DNA of 64,000 nucleotides, from NCBI GenBank assembly GCA_016214845.1, contig JACRMS010000026.1, forward strand, positions 124,001 to 188,000, written 5' to 3'. This DNA is from Nitrospirota bacterium (GTDB lineage Bacteria > Nitrospirota > Thermodesulfovibrionia > UBA6902). The notes below the pieces were generated by a model that searched no databases, was not told the DNA's origin, and saw only the letters and a list, made by a program, of their open reading frames with translations. A program made the position numbers and the translations under genes. This document shows positions 25,689 to 34,422 of this stretch, in pieces. The first letter of the stretch is position 1, and each line of letters opens with the position of its first letter.

Positions 25689-26256
25689 TTTCTCTCCATC
25701 TAAGTGTGTCAAGAGTTACGGAATGTATTGTCCCGCTCTTTTGGTCTGTCCAGCAGGTCCTTGCGCGGATTGCGCAAACCGGGACATTTCTAACCGGATC
25801 GGGATCGCCTGTTGCGCTGCATGCCGCCGCTATGGCGGGATTGCACGGATTGGCAGGGTCATCATTTGTTAAATCCAGGCTTACGCAATCCGGCACAACC
25901 CACCATGTCCTTGTAAACAGCTCCGCATTTACGGATGATTTCTTTCCTAATAATGCGATTCTGCCGGCTTCATCAGTGGGGTCAGGCGGTTTAGGTGTAT
26001 CCGTCCCGCTTATTAAATTCAAAGTACCATCAGGTTTTAAGTACGGCATTGCATCCATTTGCTCAACCAGGTCCTCTCCCAGACTTGTAGCTATTCTCAT
26101 CTCCCTGCTGAATGTATTTCCCGTTACTGCGTAATACTGCATCCCAATGACCCCAAGCATCCCGACAAGCAGCACCACCAGCGCGACCATTACCTCAACG
26201 AGAGTGAAGCCTTTTTCTGTTTTCTGTCTTCTGACTTCTGACTTCTGTCTTCTCAT
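25675..26256 (-). CDS. pilV: PilV-type minor pilin with repeat-encoded leader
   Basis: About 193 residues. The prepilin site is EKGFTLVEVMVALVVLLVG. The leader MRRQKSEVRRQKTEKG is read entirely from five CAGAAGT/CAGAAGA/CAGAAAA heptamers (26217-26253); by chance or selection it gives the basic charge a prepilin leader needs. ATG 26256 overlaps the fimT stop as ATGA, which supports it over an upstream in-frame codon at 26307. Cysteine pairs appear in the C-terminal half (VPDCVSLDL; NPCNPAIAAACS). Confidence 0.85.
   Translation of the reverse strand: MRRQKSEVRRQKTEKGFTLVEVMVALVVLLVGMLGVIGMQYYAVTGNTFSREMRIATSLGEDLVEQMDAMPYLKPDGTLNLISGTDTPKPPDPTDEAGRIALLGKKSSVNAELFTRTWWVVPDCVSLDLTNDDPANPCNPAIAAACSATGDPDPVRNVPVCAIRARTCWTDQKSGTIHSVTLDTLRWRENAIP
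26217..26253. repeat. CAGAAGT heptamer array encoding the pilV leader peptide
   Basis: Five to six 7-bp units directly after the ATGA stop/start overlap of fimT and pilV. Same family as in livF and kdsC. Confidence 0.9.
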
Positions 26257-26894
26257 CTCAGCTCCGGCCATCCGGTTTCTCCTGTATGGGCTGCATCTCC
26301 ATCCCACATAAAAAGATTGATCGTGCCCGCTGAATTGGCAAGCTCAACGCAAAATGTGTAACCCCTGTCCTGACCGCTGTGCTGAAAATATACTTGCGCC
26401 GGTAAGGCTTGCCCGTTTGCATTCATTGAGCCGTCAGGCAACATCTGAAAAGATAGCGTATTGTTAATGGCAACACCGTTAGGGTCATTAGGCGGATTGG
26501 TTGTGAAGTTGGCGCTGCCGACTACAATTTCATTTCCATATTCAGTTCGTAAATTAAAAACCTTAACTGGAAGAACAGGATTGCCATTTATATCTCGTTC
26601 GTAACCGTCTACGTTATCAAGCAGATCGCCGTCTCCGTTGCCGTCGAAGCCTATCCTGTAATTATTAGCAGCTGCGTCAAAGGTAATTAAATAGGCCCCG
26701 TTTTCTTTAATTGCCATTGTCCTTGTAAGCCTCATGTTCTGAAGCAATTCGTCAGCAGCCCTTCTCGCCTTGCTTTTAGCGATAAATTGTCCGTACTGCG
26801 GAATACCGATGATAGCAAGAATACCTATTATGGTGACTACTATGACCAGTTCAATAAGGCTGAAGCCTGAATCTTTTTTGATAATATTCATCAT
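26253..26894 (-). CDS. fimT: FimT/GspH-type minor pilin
   Basis: About 213 residues. DSGFSLIELVIVVTIIGILAI gives the prepilin cleavage site after G and the essential E; the pseudopilin GspH/FimT pattern IPQYGQFIAKSKARRAADEL follows. AGGA precedes a row ATG-GTG-ATG-ATG; spacing favours the third codon (26894), but ATG 26900 or 26891 could be used. First gene of the pilus operon. Confidence 0.83.
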   Translation of the reverse strand: MMNIIKKDSGFSLIELVIVVTIIGILAIIGIPQYGQFIAKSKARRAADELLQNMRLTRTMAIKENGAYLITFDAAANNYRIGFDGNGDGDLLDNVDGYERDINGNPVLPVKVFNLRTEYGNEIVVGSANFTTNPPNDPNGVAINNTLSFQMLPDGSMNANGQALPAQVYFQHSGQDRGYTFCVELANSAGTINLFMWDGDAAHTGETGWPELR

Positions 26895-27109
26895 CACCAT
26901 TCCTGAATAAAGCTTATAGCAATTGTGATGCTAAAAACAGAAGCCATCTCTTTCAAAGAGTTAACCACCATGCTCAGCCAATCCATGTAATTAGTTTCAT
27001 AAGTTTGTGTAATCTGCTACATGTTGATTTGCAACGCTCTCACACGTTATATTTATCGGCGAATGTTGTTGTATACTTAATAAAACTCGTTAGATGGTAA
27101 GCATAAAAC
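26895..27109. other. Intergenic region between divergent fimT and pmbA genes
   Basis: Contains a perfect 13-bp palindrome CTCTTT-C-AAAGAG (26948-26960) about 53 bases upstream of fimT, which could be an operator, but no convincing promoter boxes. The rest before 27110 shows no gene. Confidence 0.4.
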
Positions 27110-27221
27110 GTCATTCAAGCTTGTCGGGAATCAGCCGGTTCGTCATTCCGACTTGTTCGGAATCCTTCTTTTAGAATGATTCCAGACAAGCTGGAATGAC
27201 AGACGGGCAAGCCGGAATGAC
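27110..27221. repeat. GTCATTCC-type compound palindromic element
   Basis: A 112-bp block starting GTCATTC and ending GGAATGAC, composed of several hairpin half-units (CGACTTGTTCGGAATCC; CCAGACAAGCTGGAATGAC). Confidence 0.85.
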
Positions 27222-27238
27222 AGTTGGAGGAGTTCGCT

Positions 27239-28594
27239 ATGAACAGTAATTTTGCTGAAGATATAGTAAAGAGGGCTTTGAAAAACGGCTGCGATGCTGC
27301 TGAGGTTTTCATTAAAAACGTAAAAGGCATTTCCGCAGAGGCAAAAGACGGAAAGGTCGAGGCCTTGAAATCGTCGCATGATTATGGCCTGGCCTTGAAG
27401 GTCATCAAAGATCAGAGACTCGGTTTCGCTTTTACAACGACCACTGACGACATTGACAAGGTATTAAATGAAGCAGTTGAAGCCGCCCGGTGGACAGCGG
27501 TTGATGCGTATGCCGGGATCCCTGATTGCATGCCTTCAGGAGATGTTTTGATCTTTGATGAAAAAATAAAAAGTCTGACCGAAGATGACGTCATTAAAGA
27601 GGCCATGCGTCTTGAAGAGAGCGCACTCGCCTTTGATAAGAGGATCAAAAAGGTGAGAAAGGCCGAGGCGGGAGCGCGGATAGGAAGCACGGTCATTGTA
27701 AATTCAAAAGGGGTCAACGTCAGTTATGAGAGCACCTATTATTCAGCGCATTTAACAACTCTTGCACAGGATGATAAAGACAGTCAGATGGGATGGGATT
27801 TCGCGGGCAGCAGGAGAATGAGCGATATAGATCTACATTCAGTCGGACGCAACGCCTCTAAAAGGGCCATAGAGCTTCTCGGTTCAAGAAAGATCTCTAC
27901 AGTGAAAGCCCCGGTAATATTTGATCCGTCCGTTGCAGTTGATTTCCTTGATATCCTAAGCGCGTCCATGTCCGCTGAGGCGGTACAGAAAAACAGATCT
28001 TTCCTTTCCGGTAAAACAGGCCAATGTGTTATAAGCGAACTCGTCGACATCATTGACGATGGGACCATGCCGTGGGGCTCAGGCACTAATCCCGTTGATG
28101 ACGAAGGCGTCCCATCTGAAAACAAGACGATTATTTCAAAGGGCGTTTTAAACGGTTATTTCTATAACACGTATTCAGCCAAAAAGGCCGGGACAAAATC
28201 TACCGGCAATGCAGTGAGAGGCAGCTTCAAAAGCCTGCCCGGTATCGGGATAACAAATTTGTACCTAAGACCGGCAGAAAGGCAAAGGGCAGAGGGCAAA
28301 GGGCAGAGGGCTGAAGAAAATAATAAATTGGTAAAATCGTTATCAAAGGGTATCCTGATTCTCGGCGCGATGGGGGTGCACACTGCAAACCCGATATCAG
28401 GTGATTTTTCAATAGGCATCTCCGGGCTCTGGATCGAAAACGGTGAAGCGCTTTATCCGGTCAAGGAAGCCGTGATCTCAGGCAATATCCTTGAACTGTT
28501 CAGAAAGATAGAAGGCGTCGGTGATGATCTTACATTTTTCGGCAACATCGGCTCGCCGAGCCTTCTGATCGGTGAGATGGATATAAGCGCATGA
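27239..28594 (+). CDS. PmbA/TldE-type metalloprotease subunit, with repeat insertion
   Basis: TldD/TldE family, half of a heterodimeric protease that degrades unfolded peptides and matures modified peptides such as microcins. The frame lacks the HExxxH zinc motif of TldD and shows PmbA/TldE features (KDGKVEALKSSHDYGLALKV; RNASKRAIELLGSRK; PVDDEGVPSENK; FSIGISGLWIENGE). GGAGGAG at 27226-27232 fixes ATG 27239. Residues about 345-359 (RPAERQRAEGKGQRAEE) come from GGGCARA heptamers (28273-28314) and interrupt the region between the LPGIGITNLYL strand and GILILGAMGVHTANP. No TldD partner is nearby. Confidence 0.88.
   Translation: MNSNFAEDIVKRALKNGCDAAEVFIKNVKGISAEAKDGKVEALKSSHDYGLALKVIKDQRLGFAFTTTTDDIDKVLNEAVEAARWTAVDAYAGIPDCMPSGDVLIFDEKIKSLTEDDVIKEAMRLEESALAFDKRIKKVRKAEAGARIGSTVIVNSKGVNVSYESTYYSAHLTTLAQDDKDSQMGWDFAGSRRMSDIDLHSVGRNASKRAIELLGSRKISTVKAPVIFDPSVAVDFLDILSASMSAEAVQKNRSFLSGKTGQCVISELVDIIDDGTMPWGSGTNPVDDEGVPSENKTIISKGVLNGYFYNTYSAKKAGTKSTGNAVRGSFKSLPGIGITNLYLRPAERQRAEGKGQRAEENNKLVKSLSKGILILGAMGVHTANPISGDFSIGISGLWIENGEALYPVKEAVISGNILELFRKIEGVGDDLTFFGNIGSPSLLIGEMDISA
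28273..28314. repeat. GGGCARA heptamer array inside pmbA/tldE
   Basis: Six 7-bp units (GGCAGAA, AGGCAAA, GGGCAGA, GGGCAAA, GGGCAGA, GGGCTGA), in frame. An intergenic relative is at 56370-56398. Confidence 0.9.
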
Positions 28595-28597
28595 AAT

Positions 28598-28627
28598 AGC
28601 TGACAGCTTTCAGTTATCAGCTTTCGG
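28598..28627. repeat. AGCTTTC heptamer array
   Basis: Four units (AGCTGAC, AGCTTTC, AGTTATC, AGCTTTC) between the convergent pmbA and PGPGW genes. The last codons and stop of the PGPGW gene lie inside it. Confidence 0.8.
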
Positions 28628-28915
28628 TTTGTTATTCAAAACAGCATCCTTGATACTATTTGCGCCGTCCTTAAAACGTTTCAGCAGGTGTCTTGCCCAT
28701 ACAAATTCCGTTGCGAGGATCCCCAGCCCGACGGGAATAACAACAATAGCCGGCCCGGGCAATGCAATCATGATTATTCCTATAGCCAGCACTGTAAATC
28801 CCACTACAATTCTAATAAGACGTTTCGTCTGCTGAAGTGTAGCAATTAAAGGATGTACTTTCTTGCCCGGTTTCATTTTGCTGATAAGTTCATGGTAGAG
28901 ACACTTGCTTGTCAT
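28610..28915 (-). CDS. PGPGW-type small membrane protein
   Basis: Two membrane helices flanking LPGPAIVVIPVGLGILATEF, continuing VWARHLLKR, the pattern of the PGPGW transmembrane family (function unknown). The frame is open to ATG 28957, but 28911 onward is a palindromic repeat, so the first 14 residues of that longer version would be repeat-derived. I chose ATG 28915; ATG 28876 (MKPGKKVHPL) is also possible. The last residues (KPKADN) and stop codon fall in a heptamer array. Confidence 0.65.
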   Translation of the reverse strand: MTSKCLYHELISKMKPGKKVHPLIATLQQTKRLIRIVVGFTVLAIGIIMIALPGPAIVVIPVGLGILATEFVWARHLLKRFKDGANSIKDAVLNNKPKADN

Positions 28916-29030
28916 TCCGACTTGTTCGGAATCTTTTTTGAAGAAGATTCCGGACATTCATCCTTCGCAGTTCAGCCTTCGTAGCACTTCGGCGAAGTAG
29001 GCTGCTACGGAGAACGGAAGCCAGAATGAC
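28911..29030. repeat. Compound palindromic element with nested hairpin
   Basis: Starts GTCATTCC and ends AGAATGAC, with a different palindrome nested in the middle (CGTAGCACTTCGGCGAAG and GGCTGCTACG, about 28978-29010). It overlaps the possible N-terminus of the PGPGW gene. Confidence 0.75.
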
Positions 29031-29041
29031 AGATTTTAATT

Positions 29042-29812
29042 TTACACAGCTTCCTTTTTCATTTTCTTCAGGAACGGCTCAATGAGATCTATCGGCACCG
29101 GGAAAATGATCGTTGAATTTTTCTCGGCAGAGATCTCTGTCAAGGTCTGAAGGAATCTCAACTGGATGGCTGAAGGCTGGGTGCCGATGATTGCCGCCGC
29201 ATCAGCCAGCTTTTGCGATGCCTGAAACTCACCCTCGGCATGAATGACCTTGGCCCTTCTTTCGCGTTCAGCCTCGGCCTGTTTTGCGATCGCCCGCTGC
29301 ATCTCAACAGGCAGGTCCACATTTTTGACCTCAACTGTGGTGACTTTTATGCCCCAGGGTTCTGTCTGCTCGTCAATAATTTTCTGGAGCTGAGCGTTCA
29401 ATTCATCTCTTTTAGAAAGGAGGTCATCAAGCTGGCTTTGTCCCAGAACGCTCCTTAGTGTAGTTTGTGATATCAGAGAGGTCGCGTATTCAAAGTCTGT
29501 TACCTCGGTGATCGCCTTTATCGGTTCAACGACCCTGAAATAAACAACCGCGTTCACTTTTACCGTCACATTGTCTCTTGTGATGATGTCCTGTGAAGGC
29601 ACATCCATCGTGACCGTCCGCAGGCTGACTTTTACCAGCTTGTCGATTATGGGCCAGATGATCACAAGTCCCGGGCCTCTGACCGGTATTATTCTGCCGA
29701 GCCTGAATACAACGCCCCTTTCGTATTCACGGAGTATCTTGATCGCGCTTGAAAGGAAATACACTATGAGAACGACAGCTAAGATCAATCCTGAAAAACC
29801 TACCTGAAACAT
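29042..29812 (-). CDS. SPFH/stomatin-like protein (slipin)
   Basis: 256 residues. One N-terminal membrane helix, then the SPFH domain: [61 protein letters not shown] and the C-terminal coiled region [22 protein letters not shown]. Slipins organise membrane microdomains and usually pair with an NfeD protease. An NfeD-type gene is present at 34423 but is separated by the exporter operon. Confidence 0.9.
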   Translation of the reverse strand: MFQVGFSGLILAVVLIVYFLSSAIKILREYERGVVFRLGRIIPVRGPGLVIIWPIIDKLVKVSLRTVTMDVPSQDIITRDNVTVKVNAVVYFRVVEPIKAITEVTDFEYATSLISQTTLRSVLGQSQLDDLLSKRDELNAQLQKIIDEQTEPWGIKVTTVEVKNVDLPVEMQRAIAKQAEAERERRAKVIHAEGEFQASQKLADAAAIIGTQPSAIQLRFLQTLTEISAEKNSTIIFPVPIDLIEPFLKKMKKEAV

Positions 29813-29970
29813 TTTACCCCTCCTTATTCACGCCCCGACTGAGCGGTTACATTGTTATTGTCCCTTGTCACACGGCTTCAAAAAAGATAGTTATTATGTT
29901 AAATAGATTATAACACTGGTATAATAATCGAGTTTGTACGCTAAAGCAATTTAAACAAAAAACTTGACCC

Positions 29971-31179
29971 ATGTCAAACGAAGATCTCTCAAAGTTAAAG
30001 ATAGATAAATCCACATCTGTCTCTGCCCCTTCAAGGCGCAGAAAGGCATTCTACCCGGTAATTGCGATCATAGTTATCGCGCTTGCTGCTGTATTCTATT
30101 TTAAAGGGACTGCCGTGGAAGTGGAGGTTGCGGGTGTTTCGCAGATATACCCTTCACAGTCTTTTACGCTGCTGAACGCCAGCGGATATGTCGTGGCCCA
30201 GCGGAAGGCCGCTGTTGCGTCAAAGGTCACTGGACGGCTTGTATCAATAAATGTCGAAGAAGGCAATCACGTTAAAAAGGGGGACATCATCGCCCGGCTT
30301 GAAAATGAAGATGTGACCGCAATTTATGAACAGGCAAAAGCAAACCTCGCTTCCGCGCGCGCCAATCTCGAACAGGCGAAGGCAGAGCTGCATGACGCGG
30401 ATGTAACTTTCAACCGTTATAAAGAACTGATGAAAAGCGAACTGGTGTCAAAAAACGATTATGATTCTGCAGAGGCCCGTTATAAAAAAGCGGTCGCTGC
30501 CGCTGCCGGGGCTGAAGCTGCGATCAATGCCGGCAAAGCCGCGTTGAGCGGCGCGGAAGTTTCCCTTGAATATACACTGATACGCGCCCCGTTTGACGCG
30601 GTAGTGCTGACCAAGAACGCTGACATCGGCGACATCGTTACACCGCTCGGCGCCGCGGAAAACGCAAAGGCCGCTGTCGTTACCATCGCTGATATGAGCT
30701 CCCTGCAGGTGGAAGCAGACGTCTCTGAATCAAACCTGCAATATGTGAAATTGGAACAGCCGTGCGAGATACAGCTTGACGCATTCCCGGATTCAAGGTT
30801 CCGCGGAGCAGTCCATATGATCGTCCCGACCGCTGACAGGAGCAAGGCTTCTGTGATGATAAAGGTCAAGTTCCTGGACTATGACAGCAGGATACTTCCT
30901 GAAATGAGCGCCAAGGTCGCTTTCCTACAGCGTCCTGTGAAACCGGAAGAACAAAAACCCCGCACAGTTATCAATCCCGCCGCTGTCATAAACAAGGGCA
31001 ATAATAAATTCGTATTCGTAGTGAATGGAGAGCGGGTAGTTGATACCCAAATAAAAACAGGCGAACAGTTCGGCGACGTGATCGAGGTTTTAAGCGGCGC
31101 AAAGGCAGGAGACAAAGTTGCCCTGAAGCCGCTGGAGAAATTGCGAGACGGCGTAAAGGTCAAGGTAGCAGAGAAGTAG
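29971..31179 (+). CDS. Membrane fusion (adaptor) protein of a MacA-like exporter
   Basis: 402 residues: one N-terminal membrane helix (FYPVIAIIVIALAAVFYF), biotinyl-lipoyl half (LLNASGYVVAQRKAAVASKV, LVSINVEEGNHVKKGDIIARLE), coiled-coil hairpin (about residues 110-190, KANLASARANLEQAKAEL), second lipoyl half (LEYTLIRAPFDAVV) and beta barrel. Bridges an inner-membrane transporter to an outer-membrane channel. Followed by an ATPase and two permeases on the same strand. Confidence 0.88.
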   Translation: MSNEDLSKLKIDKSTSVSAPSRRRKAFYPVIAIIVIALAAVFYFKGTAVEVEVAGVSQIYPSQSFTLLNASGYVVAQRKAAVASKVTGRLVSINVEEGNHVKKGDIIARLENEDVTAIYEQAKANLASARANLEQAKAELHDADVTFNRYKELMKSELVSKNDYDSAEARYKKAVAAAAGAEAAINAGKAALSGAEVSLEYTLIRAPFDAVVLTKNADIGDIVTPLGAAENAKAAVVTIADMSSLQVEADVSESNLQYVKLEQPCEIQLDAFPDSRFRGAVHMIVPTADRSKASVMIKVKFLDYDSRILPEMSAKVAFLQRPVKPEEQKPRTVINPAAVINKGNNKFVFVVNGERVVDTQIKTGEQFGDVIEVLSGAKAGDKVALKPLEKLRDGVKVKVAEK

Positions 31180-31190
31180 AATTGTGAAAA

Positions 31191-31274
31191 ACACAGAACC
31201 ACAGAGTCACGGAGAAAAGCATTCCTCATATATATTTTTCTGTTACCTCTCTGTGTCTCCGTGCCTCTGTGGTT
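31191..31274. repeat. Inverted pair of CACRGAG octamer arrays
   Basis: CACAGAG/CACGGAG units are followed 35-40 bp later by their complement (CTCTGTGTCTCCGTGCCTCTG). Fills the gap between adaptor and ATPase genes. Same layout at 37643-37720 and 59897-59972. Confidence 0.85.
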
Positions 31275-31293
31275 AAATCTTTTAGTTGAACAA

Positions 31294-32004
31294 ATGGAAA
31301 ACAAATCTCCAATCGTTGAAATAAAAAACCTGTACAAGTCCTACCGGCGCGGCGCCCAGGTGATCCCTGTCTTACAGGACATTAATCTTGATATCGGGGA
31401 AAGTGAATTTCTGGCATTGATGGGGCCATCAGGCTCCGGGAAAAGCACCCTGCTGAATCTGATAGCGGGAATAGACAAAGCGGACAGCGGCTTGATAAAG
31501 GTCGTCGGGACGGACATCACTTCTCTTTCTGAAACAGAGCTTGCATTGTGGCGCGCTACCAACGTCGGTTTCATCTTTCAGTTTTACAACCTGATCCCGG
31601 TGCTTACGGCCTATGAAAATGTCGAGCTCCCCCTGCTCCTGACAGGGCTTTCAAGGAAAGAAAAGAGAGAACATGTGGAAACCGCCCTGCGGGTCGTAAA
31701 CCTTTCCGACAGGATGGACCATTATCCCGGCCAGTTGTCAGGCGGCCAGCAGCAGCGCGTTGCAATCGCCCGCGCCATTGTAACCGACCCGACCATAATC
31801 GTAGCTGATGAGCCGACAGGAGACCTCGACAGGGTCTCGGCTGAGGAGATATTGGCGCTTATGGAACGGCTCGTCCATGAACTCGGCAAGACCATTATAA
31901 TGGTGACCCATGACCCCCGCGCCGCCAGGATGGCGCACATAATCATGCATCTTGATAAAGGTGTTTTGAATCAAAACAATGCAACTTCTCAAGCTCATAT
32001 ATAA
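31294..32004 (+). CDS. ABC transporter ATP-binding protein (MacB/LolD type)
   Basis: Walker A GPSGSGKST (44-52), Q-loop QFYNLIPVLTAYENVELPL, signature LSGGQQQR, Walker B IIVADEPTGDLD, H-loop VTHDPRAA. These match the LolD/MacB exporter ATPase family. ATG 31294 gives the expected start; an in-frame GTG at 31261 falls inside a repeat and is unlikely. Overlaps the first permease gene by 26 bases. Confidence 0.92.
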   Translation: MENKSPIVEIKNLYKSYRRGAQVIPVLQDINLDIGESEFLALMGPSGSGKSTLLNLIAGIDKADSGLIKVVGTDITSLSETELALWRATNVGFIFQFYNLIPVLTAYENVELPLLLTGLSRKEKREHVETALRVVNLSDRMDHYPGQLSGGQQQRVAIARAIVTDPTIIVADEPTGDLDRVSAEEILALMERLVHELGKTIIMVTHDPRAARMAHIIMHLDKGVLNQNNATSQAHI

Positions 32005-33136
32005 AAATGCCTTCCGTCACAAGCTGCGCACCTTCCTGACCATTGCCGGCATCAGCATTGCCATTCTTTCATTCGGCCTTCTCCGCACTGTAATAAGCGC
32101 CTGGTATGTGGGCGTCGAAGCCTCTTCCGCAAACCGCCTTGTAACAAGGAATTCAATATCTCTGATCTTTCCTCTCCCAATTTCCTATAAAGATAAGATC
32201 CGTCAGATAGACGGGGTGACAAACGTCTCTTACGGGAACTGGTTCGGCGGAATTTACATTGACGAAAAAAACTTCTTTGCCAATTTTGCAGTGGAGCCTG
32301 AGAGTTATTTGAAGCTGTATCCCGAATACGTCCTCCCGCCGGACCAAAAGGCCGCATTCTTACGGGACAGAAAGGGGTTCTTCGCAGGAAGAAAGCTCGC
32401 TGAGAAATACAACTGGAAACTCGGCGACACCGTTGTCCTCAAAGGCACCATTTTCCCCGGGGAATGGGATTTTGTACTACGCGCAATTTACAAAGGCCGG
32501 GACAAAAACATAGATGAAACGCAGTTCATCTTCCACTGGGATTATCTCAACGAGACCATGAAAAAGATCGCGCCGCTCCGCGCTGACCAGGTGGGTTTTT
32601 ACATGATCAGCATAAAGAACCCGGCCCTTGCAGCGGACGTATCGGTGGCTGTAGACAAAACTTTCAAGAACTCTCTTGCCGAAACACTAACCGAGACTGA
32701 GAAGGCCTTTCAGTTGAGTTTTATCTCGATGAGCGAGGCGATAGTGATCGCCATACAGATGGTTTCTTTTGTCGTGATAATCATAATCATGGCTGTAATG
32801 GCAAACACCATGGCAATGTCCGCCAGGGAGCGCTTCGGTGAATACGCGGTATTTAAGACCCTCGGTTTCGGAGGCGCTTACATTGCCGGTCTTATATTTG
32901 GCGAATCGCTCTTCATCACCTCGATCGGATGCATCCTTGGAATTATACTGACCTTCCCTGCCGCTCAGGCCTTCGGCAGCGCCATGAGCCAGTTCTTCCC
33001 GGTGTTTAACGTTTCGGTTAAAACCATTTACCTGGATATTGCTTCATCTTTAGTGGTCGGAATTACAGCGGCGATCATCCCTTCATACCGCGCCGTCAGC
33101 ATCCGCATAGCGGACGGTCTGAGGAGGATAGGATGA
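31979..33136 (+). CDS. ABC exporter permease 1 (FtsX/MacB type)
   Basis: 385 residues: N-terminal helix after NAFRHKLRTFLTIAGISIAI, large periplasmic MacB-like domain (DGVTNVSYGNWFGGIY; PEYVLPPDQKAAFLRDRKG), then three C-terminal helices with the FtsX pattern ANTMAMSARERFGEYAVFKTLGF. Unlike MacB, the ATPase is a separate polypeptide. Confidence 0.88.
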   Translation: MQLLKLIYKNAFRHKLRTFLTIAGISIAILSFGLLRTVISAWYVGVEASSANRLVTRNSISLIFPLPISYKDKIRQIDGVTNVSYGNWFGGIYIDEKNFFANFAVEPESYLKLYPEYVLPPDQKAAFLRDRKGFFAGRKLAEKYNWKLGDTVVLKGTIFPGEWDFVLRAIYKGRDKNIDETQFIFHWDYLNETMKKIAPLRADQVGFYMISIKNPALAADVSVAVDKTFKNSLAETLTETEKAFQLSFISMSEAIVIAIQMVSFVVIIIIMAVMANTMAMSARERFGEYAVFKTLGFGGAYIAGLIFGESLFITSIGCILGIILTFPAAQAFGSAMSQFFPVFNVSVKTIYLDIASSLVVGITAAIIPSYRAVSIRIADGLRRIG

Positions 33137-33228
33137 GACCAGAAAACAGAAGACAGAATAAAGAGTACAGACAAAGAAATAGCATTCTTAAGTCTGTTAT
33201 CTGTGCTCTGTGTTCTGACTGTCTGAAT
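33137..33228. repeat. CAGAAGA / TCTGTGCTCTGTG repeat pair between permease genes
   Basis: Degenerate AGAAAACAGAAGACAGAAT units followed by TCTGTTATCTGTGCTCTGTG, an imperfect inverted arrangement. Confidence 0.65.
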
Positions 33229-33233
33229 ATTTT

Positions 33234-34400
33234 ATGAAGATTCCTCTTTCATACAGCTTTCGTAACCTCTGGACGCGGAGACTTACGACAATACTCACTG
33301 CATCGGGCATAGCGCTTGTCGTGTTTGTATTTGCCTCGATCCTGATGCTGTCTGAAGGCCTGAGAAAGGCGCTTGTTGATACAGGCTCGTATGACAACGT
33401 TGTTATAATCCGGAAAGGCTCTGACTCCGAGGTGCAAAGCGGCGTTGAACGCATCCAGGCCTCAATAGTGGAAACCCAGCCTGAAGTGGCCATCGGCGCG
33501 GACGGCAAACGTCTTCTGGCAAAAGAGCTTGTCGTCCTTATCAGCCTGCCGAAACGAGGGACGGACAAGCCTTCAAATGTGGTGATCAGGGGGACTTCTG
33601 AAAGCTCTCTGCCTCTGAGGCCGCAGGTGAAACTTGTTGAGGGGCGTTTGCCGCGCGCGGGTTCATCGGAGATATTAGCGGGCCGGAGTATCGCAAAGAG
33701 ATTTAAAGGCGGCGGGCTTGGCGAGACCATCCGCTTCGGCATGAGGGACTGGACCGTGGTGGGGATATTTGATGCGGGCAACACCGGTTTCAGCTCTGAG
33801 ATATGGGGAGATGTTGATCAGCTCATGAGCGTGTTCCGGCGTCCTGCTTACTCGTCCGTCATATTCAAACTCCGGGACCCGTCAGGGTTTGAAAAATTCA
33901 AGGCGCGCGTTGAGAGCGACCCCAGGCTGACTGTTGAGGCGGACAGGGAAACGGTATATTATGCCAAGCAGTCCGAGATGATGGCGAAATTCATCAGGAT
34001 ACTCGGCCTGTCTCTAACGATGATATTTTCCCTCGGCGCGATCATCGGCGCGATGATCACGATGTACTCGGCAGTCGCCAACCGCACAGCGGAGATCGGA
34101 ACAATGCGCGCACTCGGGTTTCGGAGGAGAGATATTCTTTTCGCGTTCATGGTGGAATCCCTGCTGCTGAGTTTTACCGGCGGCTGCGCTGGATTGTTCT
34201 TTTCATCATTCATGCAGCTTCTGACCATTTCGACCATGAACTTCCAGACCTTTTCGGAACTGGCCTTTACCTTCGCGCTGACCTTCGAGATATTTTACAA
34301 GGCCCTCTTGTTCTCACTGATAATGGGATTTATCGGCGGCGTGCTCCCCGCCGCAAGGGCGTCAAGGATGAATATAGTTGAGGCGCTAAGAGAGGGGTGA
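33234..34400 (+). CDS. ABC exporter permease 2 (FtsX/MacB type)
   Basis: 388 residues with the same layout as permease 1: RNLWTRRLTTILTASGIALVV, periplasmic domain (GDVDQLMSVFRRPAY), then VANRTAEIGTMRALGFRRRDI and AFMVESLLLSFTGGCAG in the C-terminal helices. The two permeases probably form a heterodimer with one ATPase pair, as in other MacB-like heteromeric exporters. The substrate is unknown. Confidence 0.88.
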   Translation: MKIPLSYSFRNLWTRRLTTILTASGIALVVFVFASILMLSEGLRKALVDTGSYDNVVIIRKGSDSEVQSGVERIQASIVETQPEVAIGADGKRLLAKELVVLISLPKRGTDKPSNVVIRGTSESSLPLRPQVKLVEGRLPRAGSSEILAGRSIAKRFKGGGLGETIRFGMRDWTVVGIFDAGNTGFSSEIWGDVDQLMSVFRRPAYSSVIFKLRDPSGFEKFKARVESDPRLTVEADRETVYYAKQSEMMAKFIRILGLSLTMIFSLGAIIGAMITMYSAVANRTAEIGTMRALGFRRRDILFAFMVESLLLSFTGGCAGLFFSSFMQLLTISTMNFQTFSELAFTFALTFEIFYKALLFSLIMGFIGGVLPAARASRMNIVEALREG

Positions 34401-34422
34401 TTGTTGCGGCAGGGATTCCTAG

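Noticed and set aside
31261-31293. GTG start extending the exporter ATPase by 11 residues
   Set aside because: The extension lies in an octamer repeat and family members start at the ATG 31294 position.
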